From an uncultured Oscillospiraceae bacterium (lineage in GTDB: Bacteria > Bacillota > Clostridia > Oscillospirales > Acutalibacteraceae), in NCBI GenBank assembly GCA_902478605.1, contig CABSLQ010000030.1, forward strand, positions 1 through 37,763: a stretch of 37,763 nt of DNA, written 5' to 3'. This document shows positions 14,820-22,963 of this stretch, piece by piece. The translations under genes were made by a program, and so were the position numbers. The notes under the pieces were generated by a model. It worked only from the letters and a program-made list of their open reading frames with translations, was not told the origin of the DNA and did not search any database. Every line of letters starts with the position of its first letter. Within the stretch, counting starts at the first letter, position 1.

Positions 14820-15848
14820 TTATAGGAAAAACGCACTGATCAACATGGTGGTGAAATACAGGATGGCGTAGGCGGAGGCTCCCATCAGGAAGGAAGTGCC
14901 GCCCACAGCGGTGAGTTCCTGCGGATACAGGTCCGGCTTTTTCGCCCGCATGCGCTTGACGCGGGATATGCAGGTGCGCATATACCAGTAATTGGCCGTC
15001 AGGCCAAAAAACACATGCACCAGCAGCTGGGCCAGACTCAGCAGCGCCAATATCCACATGGTATACCGCAGACTGCCGTTATCCATGCTGTTCAGCAAAA
15101 TGCGGTACATATCCGCCATGGAAGCGGCTTCGCTGACAAGCGGCGCGATATAGGCACTGGTAATGTACGAAGAGATGAGGGTACGCGCCATGCTCAGAAA
15201 GAGCAGAATCGCACCGGTCACATAATTCTTCCGGAACAGCAGCCAGTAAGGCGTCAGCAGGAAAGCCGGCCAGTTCCAGCTCAGCTTGGAACCGCCGTTC
15301 GCCATCTTGTGAAACCGCGGGAGATAATAGGTGGAGTTGGCCCCCGTGACGCTCACCAAATCCTCCGCCGTGGCGCCGCCGATGACCGCATCATGGGGAA
15401 CGCCGCCATACGGGTCGATGGTGGGCATGTGGAACGGCATGTATTCGCCGTACCCGCCCACCGGCGGCTGATAGGGGGGCGCATACGGATTCTGCTGCGG
15501 CGGGACATTCTGCCGGGGCGGCGCACTGCTCCATTCGTCAGAAGGAAGTTCCTGCCCGCAGCGGGCGCAGAACTCCGCGTATTCCGGATTGTTTTCTCCG
15601 CAGCGAGGGCAGAGCTTGCGGCCGGCAGCGGCGTTAGGCGCGCCTTGAACCGGCGCATCAGCCGGCTGGGCGGCGGGACGCTTCCATTGCTCGTCCGTAC
15701 CGTGCTTATCCGCGAAGAAACAATGTCCCTGCGCCTTCCAGCAGGCGCGGTGATGAGGGGCGCCGCATTCCGGACAGGCAACAATGTCGTCCGTCTCCTT
15801 GAACGCTTCGCCGCATACAGGGCAGGTATACCCTTCATAAAAGAACAT
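14820..15848 (-). CDS. RING-like/zinc-ribbon membrane protein with DUF2628-type region (copy 1)
   Basis: 342 residues. Residues 9-45 hold the RING-like finger (CPVCGEAFKETDD, CPECGAPHHRACW, HCFFADKHG). A second zinc ribbon follows (CPRCGENNPEYAEFCARCGQEL), then a Pro/Gln/Tyr-rich linker of about 50 residues (PPQQNPYAPPYQPP), a PRFHKMANGGSKLSWNWPAF motif and four hydrophobic helices to the C-terminus. The cytosolic zinc head followed by a membrane anchor suggests recruitment of a partner to the membrane. GGAGG precedes ATG 15848 by six bases; a 52-codon upstream extension has no support. First gene of the unit ending in galU. The precise role is not known. Confidence 0.72.
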   Translation of the reverse strand: MFFYEGYTCPVCGEAFKETDDIVACPECGAPHHRACWKAQGHCFFADKHGTDEQWKRPAAQPADAPVQGAPNAAAGRKLCPRCGENNPEYAEFCARCGQELPSDEWSSAPPRQNVPPQQNPYAPPYQPPVGGYGEYMPFHMPTIDPYGGVPHDAVIGGATAEDLVSVTGANSTYYLPRFHKMANGGSKLSWNWPAFLLTPYWLLFRKNYVTGAILLFLSMARTLISSYITSAYIAPLVSEAASMADMYRILLNSMDNGSLRYTMWILALLSLAQLLVHVFFGLTANYWYMRTCISRVKRMRAKKPDLYPQELTAVGGTSFLMGASAYAILYFTTMLISAFFL

Positions 15849-15934
15849 AAACGGCCTCCAAACAGGGAACCGCCGGGAGAAGCTTCCCCGCGGCGTCCCA
15901 TCTATGCCATACAAAAACAGATTGTCTGATGAAT

Positions 15935-15963
15935 ATTGTACCTTCTTTTGCGCGGTTCCGCAA
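15935..15963 (-). promoter_or_regulatory. promoter of the RING-like/galU operon
   Basis: On the minus strand, TTGCGG (15963-15958), 17-bp spacer, TACAAT (15940-15935), about 85 bp upstream of the start codon. Confidence 0.5.
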
Positions 15964-16148
15964 CCGGTTTGCCTACAATTTATAAAATGTTTACGATTGC
16001 GAACCAATTTGTTAAAAGATGAACAGAGGCAAGGTCGGCAAACAGGGTGCGTGATGAATGCCCGTCCTGGCGGGGGGATTGGAGTTATTTCGCTTCTTCT
16101 TTACAGACGAGGCCCCATCTCCGCCGTGAAAAAAAGCCCGCGCATTTG

Positions 16149-16177
16149 TTGATATTTTCCAAGTATATCAGTATAAT
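16149..16177 (+). promoter_or_regulatory. sigma-A promoter of the murD operon
   Basis: TTGATA (16149-16154), 17-bp spacer, TATAAT (16172-16177), 39 bp before the murD start. The spacing is optimal and the -10 perfect. Confidence 0.85.
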
Positions 16178-16216
16178 AGTAAAGGTCATCGATTCACGTT
16201 TAGGAGTGTGAGCGGC

Positions 16217-17593
16217 ATGAATGCCAAGGCGGAGGCCTTCTTTTCACAGATAAAAGGAAAAACGGTCGCGATATGCGGCATCGGGAAAAACAACCGTCCG
16301 GTCATCCGGCAGTTTCTCGCCGCGGGAGCGCGGGTGATCGCCTGCGACCGCCGCACGCGGGATCAACTGGCCGAGGCGACAGAGCTCGAACAGGAGGGTG
16401 CCGTGCTGCATCTGGGGGAAGGTTATCTCGACGGGTTGGATGAGGCGACGCTTATCCTGCGGACCCCCGGAATGAAGCCATATCTGCCGCCGTTTGAACG
16501 CGCGCGGGCGCGCGGCATTCCGGTCAGCTCGGAAATGGAGCTGTTCTTCGACCTGTGTCCCGCGCCGATTTACGCCGTGACCGGTTCGGACGGTAAAACG
16601 ACCACCACCACCATCATCGCCGGCCTGCTTGATGCGGCGGGCAAAAAGGTGTTTCTTGGCGGCAACATTGGCCGGCCGCTGCTTCCTTGCATCGGGGAGA
16701 TTGGGGAAAACGATGCCGCTGTGGTGGAGCTGTCCAGCTTTCAGCTCACCCGTATGGAGCAAAGCCCCCATGTAGCGGTGGTGACCAACGTCGCGCCCAA
16801 CCATCTCGACTGGCATACCGACATGCAGGAATATATCGACGCCAAAAAGAATCTTGTGCGATACCAGAAGGCAGGTGACCGGGCCGTGCTCAACGCGGAC
16901 AACGCGGTGACGGCGGCCTTTGCCGGTGAAACCCAAGCCGCGGTGCGGCTCTTTTCGCGCACCCACCCGGTGGAGGAAGGGGCCTTTGTGGATGCGGAAG
17001 GCCGCCTGTGCGTGGCGGCGGACGGCACCGTCACGCCGGTGATGTCCATAGCGGACATCCGCCTGCCCGGCAAGCACAACGTGGAAAATTATCTGGCCGC
17101 CGTCGCCGCCGTCTGGGGCGAGGTACCGGCGGAGGCCATCCGGCAGTATGCGCGTACCTTCGGCGGCGTGGCACACCGGTGCGAGCTGGTGCGCGAGCGC
17201 GGCGGCGTGCGCTGGTACAACGATTCCATCGGCTCCAGCCCCTCCCGCACCATCGCCGGGCTGGAGGCATTTGACAAACCGGTGATTCTCATCGCCGGCG
17301 GCTATGACAAGCACATCCCCTATACACCCCTTGGCCCGGTGGCGGCGCGTAAGGTGAAAGCGGCCATCCTGATGGGAGCTACCGCCGATGCCATCGAGGA
17401 GGCCATCCGTGCCTGTTCCGCCCTTCCCATTATCCGGGCGGCCGACATGGAGCAGGCGGTAAAGGAAGCCGATAAACTGGCCAGAGATGGGGACATTGTG
17501 TTTATGTCGCCCGCCAGTGCCAGCTTTGACATGTATCCCAATTTTGAGGTGCGCGGCGACCACTTTAAGGCGTTGGTCAACGCATTGACATAA
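16217..17593 (+). CDS. murD: UDP-N-acetylmuramoyl-L-alanine-D-glutamate ligase
   Basis: 458 residues with the three Mur-ligase domains: an N-terminal Rossmann-like UDP-binding part (VAICGIGKNNRPV), a central ATPase with the P-loop TGSDGKTTTT (Asn of the usual TGSNGKT is Asp here), the VVELSSFQL and NHLDWH catalytic segments, and a C-terminal domain with GKHNVENYLAA and IAGGYDKHIPY. Adds D-glutamate to UDP-MurNAc-L-Ala in cytosolic peptidoglycan synthesis. ATG 16217 is favoured because AGGAG (16202-16206) is ten bases away; the GTG at 16208 is too close to it. It sits outside any division/cell-wall cluster and leads a six-gene operon of peptidases and small-molecule enzymes. Confidence 0.93.
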   Translation: MNAKAEAFFSQIKGKTVAICGIGKNNRPVIRQFLAAGARVIACDRRTRDQLAEATELEQEGAVLHLGEGYLDGLDEATLILRTPGMKPYLPPFERARARGIPVSSEMELFFDLCPAPIYAVTGSDGKTTTTTIIAGLLDAAGKKVFLGGNIGRPLLPCIGEIGENDAAVVELSSFQLTRMEQSPHVAVVTNVAPNHLDWHTDMQEYIDAKKNLVRYQKAGDRAVLNADNAVTAAFAGETQAAVRLFSRTHPVEEGAFVDAEGRLCVAADGTVTPVMSIADIRLPGKHNVENYLAAVAAVWGEVPAEAIRQYARTFGGVAHRCELVRERGGVRWYNDSIGSSPSRTIAGLEAFDKPVILIAGGYDKHIPYTPLGPVAARKVKAAILMGATADAIEEAIRACSALPIIRAADMEQAVKEADKLARDGDIVFMSPASASFDMYPNFEVRGDHFKALVNALT

Positions 17594-17611
17594 GAAGGAA
17601 GGATTGACAAG

Positions 17612-18637
17612 ATGACGGAACTGAAGGAAACGCTGCGCCGTCTGTGCATGGCGGCGGGCGCCGGCGGCTTGGACGAGGCGGCGCAGACGGCGGCCGCTTT
17701 GCTGGAGGGGCTGGTGGACGACGTCAGGGTGGATCCGCTCGGCAACGTGTTGGGATTCAAGCGCAGTGCAGCCGCAGAAGCGCCCACCGTGCTGCTCGAA
17801 GCGCACATCGATGAGATCGGCGTGATTGTGACCGGGGTTGACGAGGCGGGCTTTGTCCGCGTGGCCCCCTGCGGCGGCGTGGACGCACGCACCCTGGCCG
17901 CGGCGGAAGTCACCCTGTGGGCGGACAAGCCGTACAGCGGGGTCTTTTGTTCCACGCCGCCCCATTTAAGCGACGGAAAAAGGGAAATGCCCGCTGTCAC
18001 CGACATGGCAATCGACGTAGGGCTGGATGCCAAAAAGGCGCGCAAGCGTCTGCCGCCGGGAACGCGGGGCACCTTCCGCCCGCATTTTGAAGAACTGGCC
18101 GGCGGGCGTGTCTGCGCCAAGGCGCTGGATGATCGCGCGGGTGTAGCCGCTGTGCTCGAAGCTCTGCGGGAAGTTCAGGATACGCCGCTCGCCTGTCACG
18201 TGGCGGTGGTGTTCGCCGTGCAGGAGGAGCTGGGCTGCCGCGGGGCAGAAGTGGCGGCCTTTTCTGCCGCACCCGACTGTGCCATTGTGACCGACGTCAG
18301 CTTTGCCCATACCCCCGACGCCCCGGCGGAAAAATGCGGCAAGCTCGGCGGCGGTCCCATGCTTGGCTGGGCGCCCAGCCTCGATTATCCCCTGACCAGG
18401 ACACTGGAAACGCTGGCACACCGGGACGGCATGACGCTGCAGCACGAGGTGATGGGCGGGGACACCGGGACAGACGCCGACGCTGTGAGCGGCGCCCGCG
18501 AAGGGGTGCCCACCGCGCTGCTGTCTATTCCGCTGCGCTATATGCATACGCCGTCCGAGGTGGTACAGCTGAACGACGTGAAGGCGGTCGGCACACTGAT
18601 GGCTGCCTTTCTGAAGGAAGGGGGACGGGCGCTGTGA
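17612..18637 (+). CDS. M42 family aminopeptidase (copy 1)
   Basis: 341 residues. Metal and catalytic motifs of the M42 glutamyl-aminopeptidase/endoglucanase family are in place: AHIDEIG (metal His and catalytic Asp), ALDDRAG (bridging Asp), VQEELG (catalytic and metal Glu), TDVSFAHTPD (metal Asp) and the C-terminal RYMHTPSE (metal His). Members are cytosolic, form large tetrahedral assemblies and trim peptides. GAAGGAAGGA lies before the ATG. Its TGA overlaps the ATG of the next M42 gene. The two neighbouring copies are diverged in sequence, suggesting different substrates or a mixed assembly; this is inference. Confidence 0.9.
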   Translation: MTELKETLRRLCMAAGAGGLDEAAQTAAALLEGLVDDVRVDPLGNVLGFKRSAAAEAPTVLLEAHIDEIGVIVTGVDEAGFVRVAPCGGVDARTLAAAEVTLWADKPYSGVFCSTPPHLSDGKREMPAVTDMAIDVGLDAKKARKRLPPGTRGTFRPHFEELAGGRVCAKALDDRAGVAAVLEALREVQDTPLACHVAVVFAVQEELGCRGAEVAAFSAAPDCAIVTDVSFAHTPDAPAEKCGKLGGGPMLGWAPSLDYPLTRTLETLAHRDGMTLQHEVMGGDTGTDADAVSGAREGVPTALLSIPLRYMHTPSEVVQLNDVKAVGTLMAAFLKEGGRAL

Positions 18638-19653
18638 TGGCCTATCTGAAAAAATTGTGTGCGCTGGAAGGCGTATCGGGCCGCGAGGATGCGGTGCGCG
18701 CTTTTATTCTGCAGACGCTCGATGCGCTGCCCACCGAAAAGACGGTGCGCTGCGACGCGCTCGGCAACGTGCTGGTGGATCTCGTCGGCCGGCAGCGGGC
18801 AAACCAAAAGCTGCTTTTCGCCGCCCACATGGACGAGGTCGGCTTCATCATCACAGGCGCCGACGAGAACGGTTTTCTGCGCTTTGCCACGGTGGGCGGG
18901 GTGGATGCGGCCGTTTATTACGGCCGCCGCATTCGTGTGAACGGGCATACCGGTGTCATCGGGGGTAAAGCGAAACACCTTTGCACCAAGGACGAACTGA
19001 GCAAATTGCCGGAGTCAGCCGCGCTGCGCATTGACGTGGGAGCTTCCACCAGGGAAGAGGCGGAAAAGCTGGCCCATCCAGGTGACGTTGCCGTGTTTGA
19101 CAGCGGCTTTTACCGGATGGAGGGCGGCCTTGTCAAAGGACGCGCCATCGACGACCGGGCCGGCTGCGCCCTGCTGCTCGCGCTGGCGGAGCAGACGCCG
19201 GCTTATGATATGACGCTGGCCTTCACCGTGCAGGAGGAAATCGGCCTGCGCGGGGCCAAAACCGCTGCCTTCGGGATTCAGCCGGATATCGCCGTGGTGG
19301 TGGACGCGACGACCGCGGCTGATACGGCGGGGGTCGCCGCTGACAAACAGGTCTGCCGCGTGGGGGGCGGCGCGGTGATCTCCTTTATGGACAAGCGTAC
19401 GCTGTACGACGCCGGCTTATACCGCCGTATTCTGGCGCTGGCGGATAAAAAGAGCCTGCGCGTGCAGAGCAAATCTATGGTGGCCGGCGGCAATGACGCG
19501 GGCGCCATTCATCTCGCGGGCCGCGGCGCCCGGGTGGCGGCGGTTTCGCTGCCCTGCCGGTATATCCATTCGCCCTCCTGCGTGCTGTCGCGGCGGGATA
19601 TGGAGGATACGCTGGCGTTGCTCCGGCTGCTGGCAGAGGATTTTGCCGCGTGA
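18637..19653 (+). CDS. M42 family aminopeptidase (copy 2)
   Basis: 338 residues. Motifs are AHMDEVG, AIDDRAG, VQEEIGLRGA, VVDATTAADT and RYIHSPSC, so all five metal/catalytic positions of the M42 family can be assigned. The start ATG shares a base with the stop of copy 1 (TGATG) and the stop overlaps the GNAT start (GTGA), so the three genes are translationally coupled. An upstream in-frame open stretch reaching back inside copy 1 is ignored because no start there has a ribosome site. Probable cytosolic peptide degradation. Confidence 0.9.
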   Translation: MAYLKKLCALEGVSGREDAVRAFILQTLDALPTEKTVRCDALGNVLVDLVGRQRANQKLLFAAHMDEVGFIITGADENGFLRFATVGGVDAAVYYGRRIRVNGHTGVIGGKAKHLCTKDELSKLPESAALRIDVGASTREEAEKLAHPGDVAVFDSGFYRMEGGLVKGRAIDDRAGCALLLALAEQTPAYDMTLAFTVQEEIGLRGAKTAAFGIQPDIAVVVDATTAADTAGVAADKQVCRVGGGAVISFMDKRTLYDAGLYRRILALADKKSLRVQSKSMVAGGNDAGAIHLAGRGARVAAVSLPCRYIHSPSCVLSRRDMEDTLALLRLLAEDFAA

Positions 19654-20426
19654 TCCGGCAGACAGACGGCGCCGGATGGTCGTTTCCCGCCCCGGCCACC
19701 GAAGCCGCATTGCGCATTGCCGGGCAATGGACGGCATATGGCGGGACGTGCCCCTTCCTGACTTTTTGGGAAGCGGACGGGGGCAGCCGGCTTTCCCGGA
19801 TGGAAGATACCGCCTTTCTCGCTCTGGCCGCCGAAGGGGACAGGGAAGAGGCGCTGTTGTTTCTCTCCATGCTGCCCGAGGCGCACACGGTGCGCACCGA
19901 CGGAGATTCCGCCCGCCGGCTGGCGGCTTTATACGCGCAGAATGGCGTACCCGCTGTTCTGAAAACCGGCGCGGTCATGCGACTGGACGATGCCGGACAT
20001 TTTCCGGCGCATTGCCCGGGAAATCTCGTCACCAATTGTTCGCCGCGGGAGATTTACCCGCTGCTCACCGCCTGTTTCGGCGAGACGATGGCGGCGTTTG
20101 ACGGGTGGTACGTGGATGTGTCCCATCGGCTGCGGCACGGCGTGTGCCATATTGCCGCCGTCCGGGAAGAAGAATGCCTGGTCGCCACGGCCATGACGGT
20201 GGCGGAATGCGATACCGCCGTGCTGCTCGGCGCGGTGGCCACCCACCCGGATTGGCGCGGGCAGGGGCTGGCCTCCGCCTGTGTGGGAGCGCTCGCCGGG
20301 CAGGCGCAGGCGGTGGGTAAGGCGGTCTGGATCTGCCCGAAAAACCCCGGGGCACAGCGGTTATACGCCAAGCTCGGCTTTGCCGTATGCGGCGAATGGG
20401 GCACCGTGACGAGGGACAAAGCATGA
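19650..20426 (+). CDS. GNAT family acetyltransferase with extra N-terminal domain
   Basis: 258 residues. The C-terminal half (about 130-255) is the GNAT fold: AVATHPDWRGQGLASACVGAL is strand 4 plus the acetyl-CoA pyrophosphate loop, and NPGAQRLYAKLGF is the usual motif B. The first 125 residues are an alpha/beta region (EEALLFLSMLPEAHTVRTDG) that may be a second, degenerate GNAT-like half. I accept GTG 19650, which overlaps the previous TGA, as the start; no better initiator lies downstream near a ribosome site. The next gene starts four bases before its end. Substrate unknown. Confidence 0.75.
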   Translation: MIRQTDGAGWSFPAPATEAALRIAGQWTAYGGTCPFLTFWEADGGSRLSRMEDTAFLALAAEGDREEALLFLSMLPEAHTVRTDGDSARRLAALYAQNGVPAVLKTGAVMRLDDAGHFPAHCPGNLVTNCSPREIYPLLTACFGETMAAFDGWYVDVSHRLRHGVCHIAAVREEECLVATAMTVAECDTAVLLGAVATHPDWRGQGLASACVGALAGQAQAVGKAVWICPKNPGAQRLYAKLGFAVCGEWGTVTRDKA

Positions 20427-21124
20427 AGGAAAAGGCCTATTTCAACTGGAGCGGCGGCAAGGATTCCGCTTTGGCTCTATATAAAGCGATGCAGGCGGGC
20501 GACTATGAAATAATCACCCTGTTTACGGTGATGCGGGCGGCGGATCGACGGGTTTCCATGCACGAGGTTCCCTTGGAGCTGATCCAAAAACAAGCAGACA
20601 GCCTCGGTCTGCCGCTGACCGTATGCTATATCGATCCATGCGCATCGTCGGAGGAATACGCGGCCGCCATGCGCCGTCAAACCCAGGTTTTTTTGAACCA
20701 GGGGATCACCACCGCCTTATTCGGGGATATCCATCTTGCGCCGCTGCGCGTCCGGCGTGAACAAAACTGCGCTGCGGCCGGCCTGAAAGCGGCGTTCCCG
20801 CTTTGGGGACGGCAGCCGCAGGCACTGCTCAGGGAATTCATCGAACTGGGCTTCCGTGCGGTAATCACCTGTGCGGACGGGGCGGTGCTGGACAAGCGAT
20901 ATGTCGGCCGCCTTTTGGACGAGGACTTTATCCGGGAACTGCCGCCAGGAGCCGACATCTGCGGAGAAAACGGCGAATATCATGCCTTTGCCTTTGATGG
21001 ACCCGTCTTCCGTCGACCGGTGGATTTTCGGACCGGGGAGGTTTTCTTTCAGGATTTCCCGTATGAAGGGGAAACTCCCAGCAGACGCTTTTGGTACATG
21101 GCACTTACAGAACAGAAAGGTTGA
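20423..21124 (+). CDS. Dph6-like adenine nucleotide alpha hydrolase (ATP pyrophosphatase)
   Basis: 233 residues. The N-terminal PP-loop SGGKDSALALY binds ATP pyrophosphate, and GDIHLAPLRVRREQ, followed by AFPLWGR and CGENGEYHAFAFDGPVF, are the conserved blocks of the diphthine-ammonia-ligase/MJ0570 family. In eukaryotes and archaea this family amidates diphthine on EF-2; bacteria lack diphthamide, so the bacterial substrate is unknown and an ATP-dependent amidation of another small molecule or base is possible. ATG 20423 follows AGGGA and overlaps the preceding stop. It is in the murD operon just before a PLP enzyme. Confidence 0.85.
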   Translation: MKEKAYFNWSGGKDSALALYKAMQAGDYEIITLFTVMRAADRRVSMHEVPLELIQKQADSLGLPLTVCYIDPCASSEEYAAAMRRQTQVFLNQGITTALFGDIHLAPLRVRREQNCAAAGLKAAFPLWGRQPQALLREFIELGFRAVITCADGAVLDKRYVGRLLDEDFIRELPPGADICGENGEYHAFAFDGPVFRRPVDFRTGEVFFQDFPYEGETPSRRFWYMALTEQKG

Positions 21125-21129
21125 CAGTT

Positions 21130-22404
21130 TTGCATACATATTTCCAGGTGAATCCGGCGCTGCAGGCCCTGTCCGATGAGGCGGAGCAAGCCGCCCGCAG
21201 CGCTTTTGTCCGCATCGAACAAACAACGGAGTATAACCAGCAGAAGGTGCTTGCCGCCTTTATCGAGCACCGGGTGAGCGAGAGCCATTTTACCCCTACG
21301 ACGGGCTACGGTTACGGCGACAGGGGCCGTGACACGCTGGACGAGGTGTTTGCGCAGGTTATGGGCGCGCAGGACGCGCTGGTGCGCCACAGCATCGTGT
21401 CGGGAACCCACGCCATCACCATTGCCCTGTTCGGCATTCTGCGCCCAGGTGACATACTGCTTGCGGCGACAGGCGCCCCCTATGACACGTTGGAACAGGT
21501 TATCGGCCGCAGCGGCACATCGGACGGCTCGCTCGCCGCATTCGGCATCGGCTACCGTCAGGTAGAGCTGGCCGGGGACGGCTGGCCCGATATTCCGGCG
21601 GTGCAGCAGGCGCTGCGCGAGTCGCCGGAGATCAAGGCGGTGCATATTCAGCGTTCCCGCGGATACAGCCTGCGGCCCTCGCTGCCGGTCGCGGCCATCG
21701 GCGAGCTGATCGCCGGGGTACGGGCGGTGCGTCCTGACGTCATCGTGTTTGTGGATAACTGCTACGGCGAGTTTGTGGAACGGGAAGAGCCCACCGCCGT
21801 CGGCGCGGATCTGATGGCGGGATCGCTCATTAAAAACCCGGGCGGCGGCATTGCGGAAAACGGCGGATATATCTGCGGCCGGGCTGATCTGGTGGAACAG
21901 TGCGCCTACCGCATGACGACGCCTGGCCTCGGGCGCGAGGTAGGGGCTTCCCTGGGACACAACCGCACGCTGTATATGGGGCTGTTTCACGCGCCGCACG
22001 TGGTGGGGGAGGCGCTCAAAACAGCGGTATACGCCTCTGCTCTGTTTGAACGGCTGGGTTATGCCGTCACACCGCGGCCGGACGAAGCGCGCGCCGATAT
22101 TATCCAGGCTGTGCTGCTCCGGGAGCCGCAGGCTCTTATCGCCTTCTGTCAGGGCATGCAGAAGGGGGCACCTGTCGATGCTTTTGTGGTGCCCGAGCCT
22201 TGGGACATGCCCGGCTATGACAATCCCGTCATCATGGCGGCCGGCGCCTTCACCATGGGCGCTTCAATCGAGCTGTCCGCCGATGCGCCGCTGCGGGAGC
22301 CGTATGCCGCCTATATGCAGGGCGGGCTGAACTACCATTCGGGAAAAATCGGCGTGCTGCTTGCGGCGCAGTCCATGCTGGAGGCCGGTGTGTTCACTCT
22401 ATAA
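21130..22404 (+). CDS. PLP-dependent methionine gamma-lyase-like protein (aluminium resistance family)
   Basis: 424 residues of the Met_gamma_lyase/YnbB family. Visible hallmarks: FTPTTGYGYGDRGRDTLDEVFA near the N-terminus, SGTHAITIALFG (PLP-phosphate side), VFVDNCYGEFVE (PLP-ring Asp), and the Schiff-base lysine in GSLIKNPGGG. An all-alpha/beta fold-type I enzyme, cytosolic; family members are annotated as aluminium-resistance or cystathionine-type lyases but the reaction is poorly defined. TTG 21130 is chosen because AAAGG (21116-21120) is nine bases upstream and the preceding gene stops at 21124. Last gene of the murD operon. A pyridoxal-type kinase gene, which could supply cofactor, lies about 560 bp downstream. 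Confidence 0.87.
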   Translation: MHTYFQVNPALQALSDEAEQAARSAFVRIEQTTEYNQQKVLAAFIEHRVSESHFTPTTGYGYGDRGRDTLDEVFAQVMGAQDALVRHSIVSGTHAITIALFGILRPGDILLAATGAPYDTLEQVIGRSGTSDGSLAAFGIGYRQVELAGDGWPDIPAVQQALRESPEIKAVHIQRSRGYSLRPSLPVAAIGELIAGVRAVRPDVIVFVDNCYGEFVEREEPTAVGADLMAGSLIKNPGGGIAENGGYICGRADLVEQCAYRMTTPGLGREVGASLGHNRTLYMGLFHAPHVVGEALKTAVYASALFERLGYAVTPRPDEARADIIQAVLLREPQALIAFCQGMQKGAPVDAFVVPEPWDMPGYDNPVIMAAGAFTMGASIELSADAPLREPYAAYMQGGLNYHSGKIGVLLAAQSMLEAGVFTL

Positions 22405-22430
22405 AAAGCGGCCGGGATCACGCCCGGCCG
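22403..22430 (-). terminator. terminator between convergent genes
   Basis: CGGCCGGG (22409-22416) pairs with CCCGGCCG (22423-22430) over a 6-nt loop that contains the stop codon of the minus-strand GNAT gene. On the minus strand the stem is followed by CTTTTT. The plus-strand tail is poor, so it mainly ends the GNAT transcript. Confidence 0.8.
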
Positions 22431-22876
22431 TCTGTTTGCGGTGTTTTTATCATCTGCTGATAGGGAAGCGCCTCATAGCCGAGCCGCTTATATAGGCGTA
22501 TGGCGCCCTCGTTGTCCGGTTCCACCTCGAGACGCAGCCGGGCCGCCTTGCCTGCATACCGTTCCTCGACAAACCGGAAAAAGCGGCTGCCGAGACCGGT
22601 GCCGCGGAACGCCTCCCGGATATAAACCTCTTCCAGCCATACGACCAGACCGCCCGCCTCATTCGAGTAGGTTTTGGCCAGCAGGCCGTAACCGGCAATT
22701 TGTCCGTTTTCACGGAAGAGAAACGCTTCGGCATAAGGGCTGCCGTTCGTAATTTCATGGAAAGTATCGGTAAAATGGCGGTCGGGAATCGCGTGCAGAA
22801 CAGCCGGGGAATGATAAAACTCGCGCATCAGCTCCACAAAAATCGCTTCGTCGCGCTGGGTGATTTCTTCAAACAT
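22418..22876 (-). CDS. GNAT family N-acetyltransferase
   Basis: 152 residues, one GNAT domain. WLEEVYIREAFRGTGLGSRFFRFVEE is strand 4 and the acetyl-CoA loop; LRLEVEPDNEGAIRLYKRLGYEALPY is the C-terminal conserved block. AAAGGG lies about 11 bases before the ATG. It is divergent from the pyridoxal-kinase-like gene and ends in its own terminator, so it is monocistronic. Acyl acceptor unknown. Confidence 0.85.
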   Translation of the reverse strand: MFEEITQRDEAIFVELMREFYHSPAVLHAIPDRHFTDTFHEITNGSPYAEAFLFRENGQIAGYGLLAKTYSNEAGGLVVWLEEVYIREAFRGTGLGSRFFRFVEERYAGKAARLRLEVEPDNEGAIRLYKRLGYEALPYQQMIKTPQTDGRA

Positions 22877-22912
22877 AATCCGAGCCCTTTCTTTGTTTAC
22901 TGCGTTTCCTTT

Positions 22913-22941
22913 AGTATACAGGAATCGGCCAAAAAAATCCA
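22913..22941 (-). promoter_or_regulatory. probable sigma-A promoter of the GNAT gene
   Basis: On the minus strand, TGGATT (22941-22936), 17-bp spacer, TATACT (22918-22913), 37 bp before the GNAT start. A plus-strand TTGTTT / TATACA pair overlaps the same bases and may serve the divergent kinase gene. Confidence 0.45.
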
Positions 22942-22963
22942 GAGAATTAAGGTGTAGATATAC

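Larger units (their letters stand above)
15849..16216. other. divergent intergenic region between RING-like operon and murD operon
   Basis: This 368-bp gap carries a minus-strand promoter (15935-15963) and a plus-strand promoter (16149-16177). Between them (about 15970-16140) there is GC-rich sequence with no convincing frame or strong hairpin; an 83-codon open frame at 15904-16152 has no ribosome site and atypical composition. Confidence 0.5.

Noticed and set aside
15904..16152. 82-residue plus-strand frame between the RING-like and murD operons
   Set aside because: No ribosome site, overlaps the minus-strand promoter and has no resemblance to a protein family.
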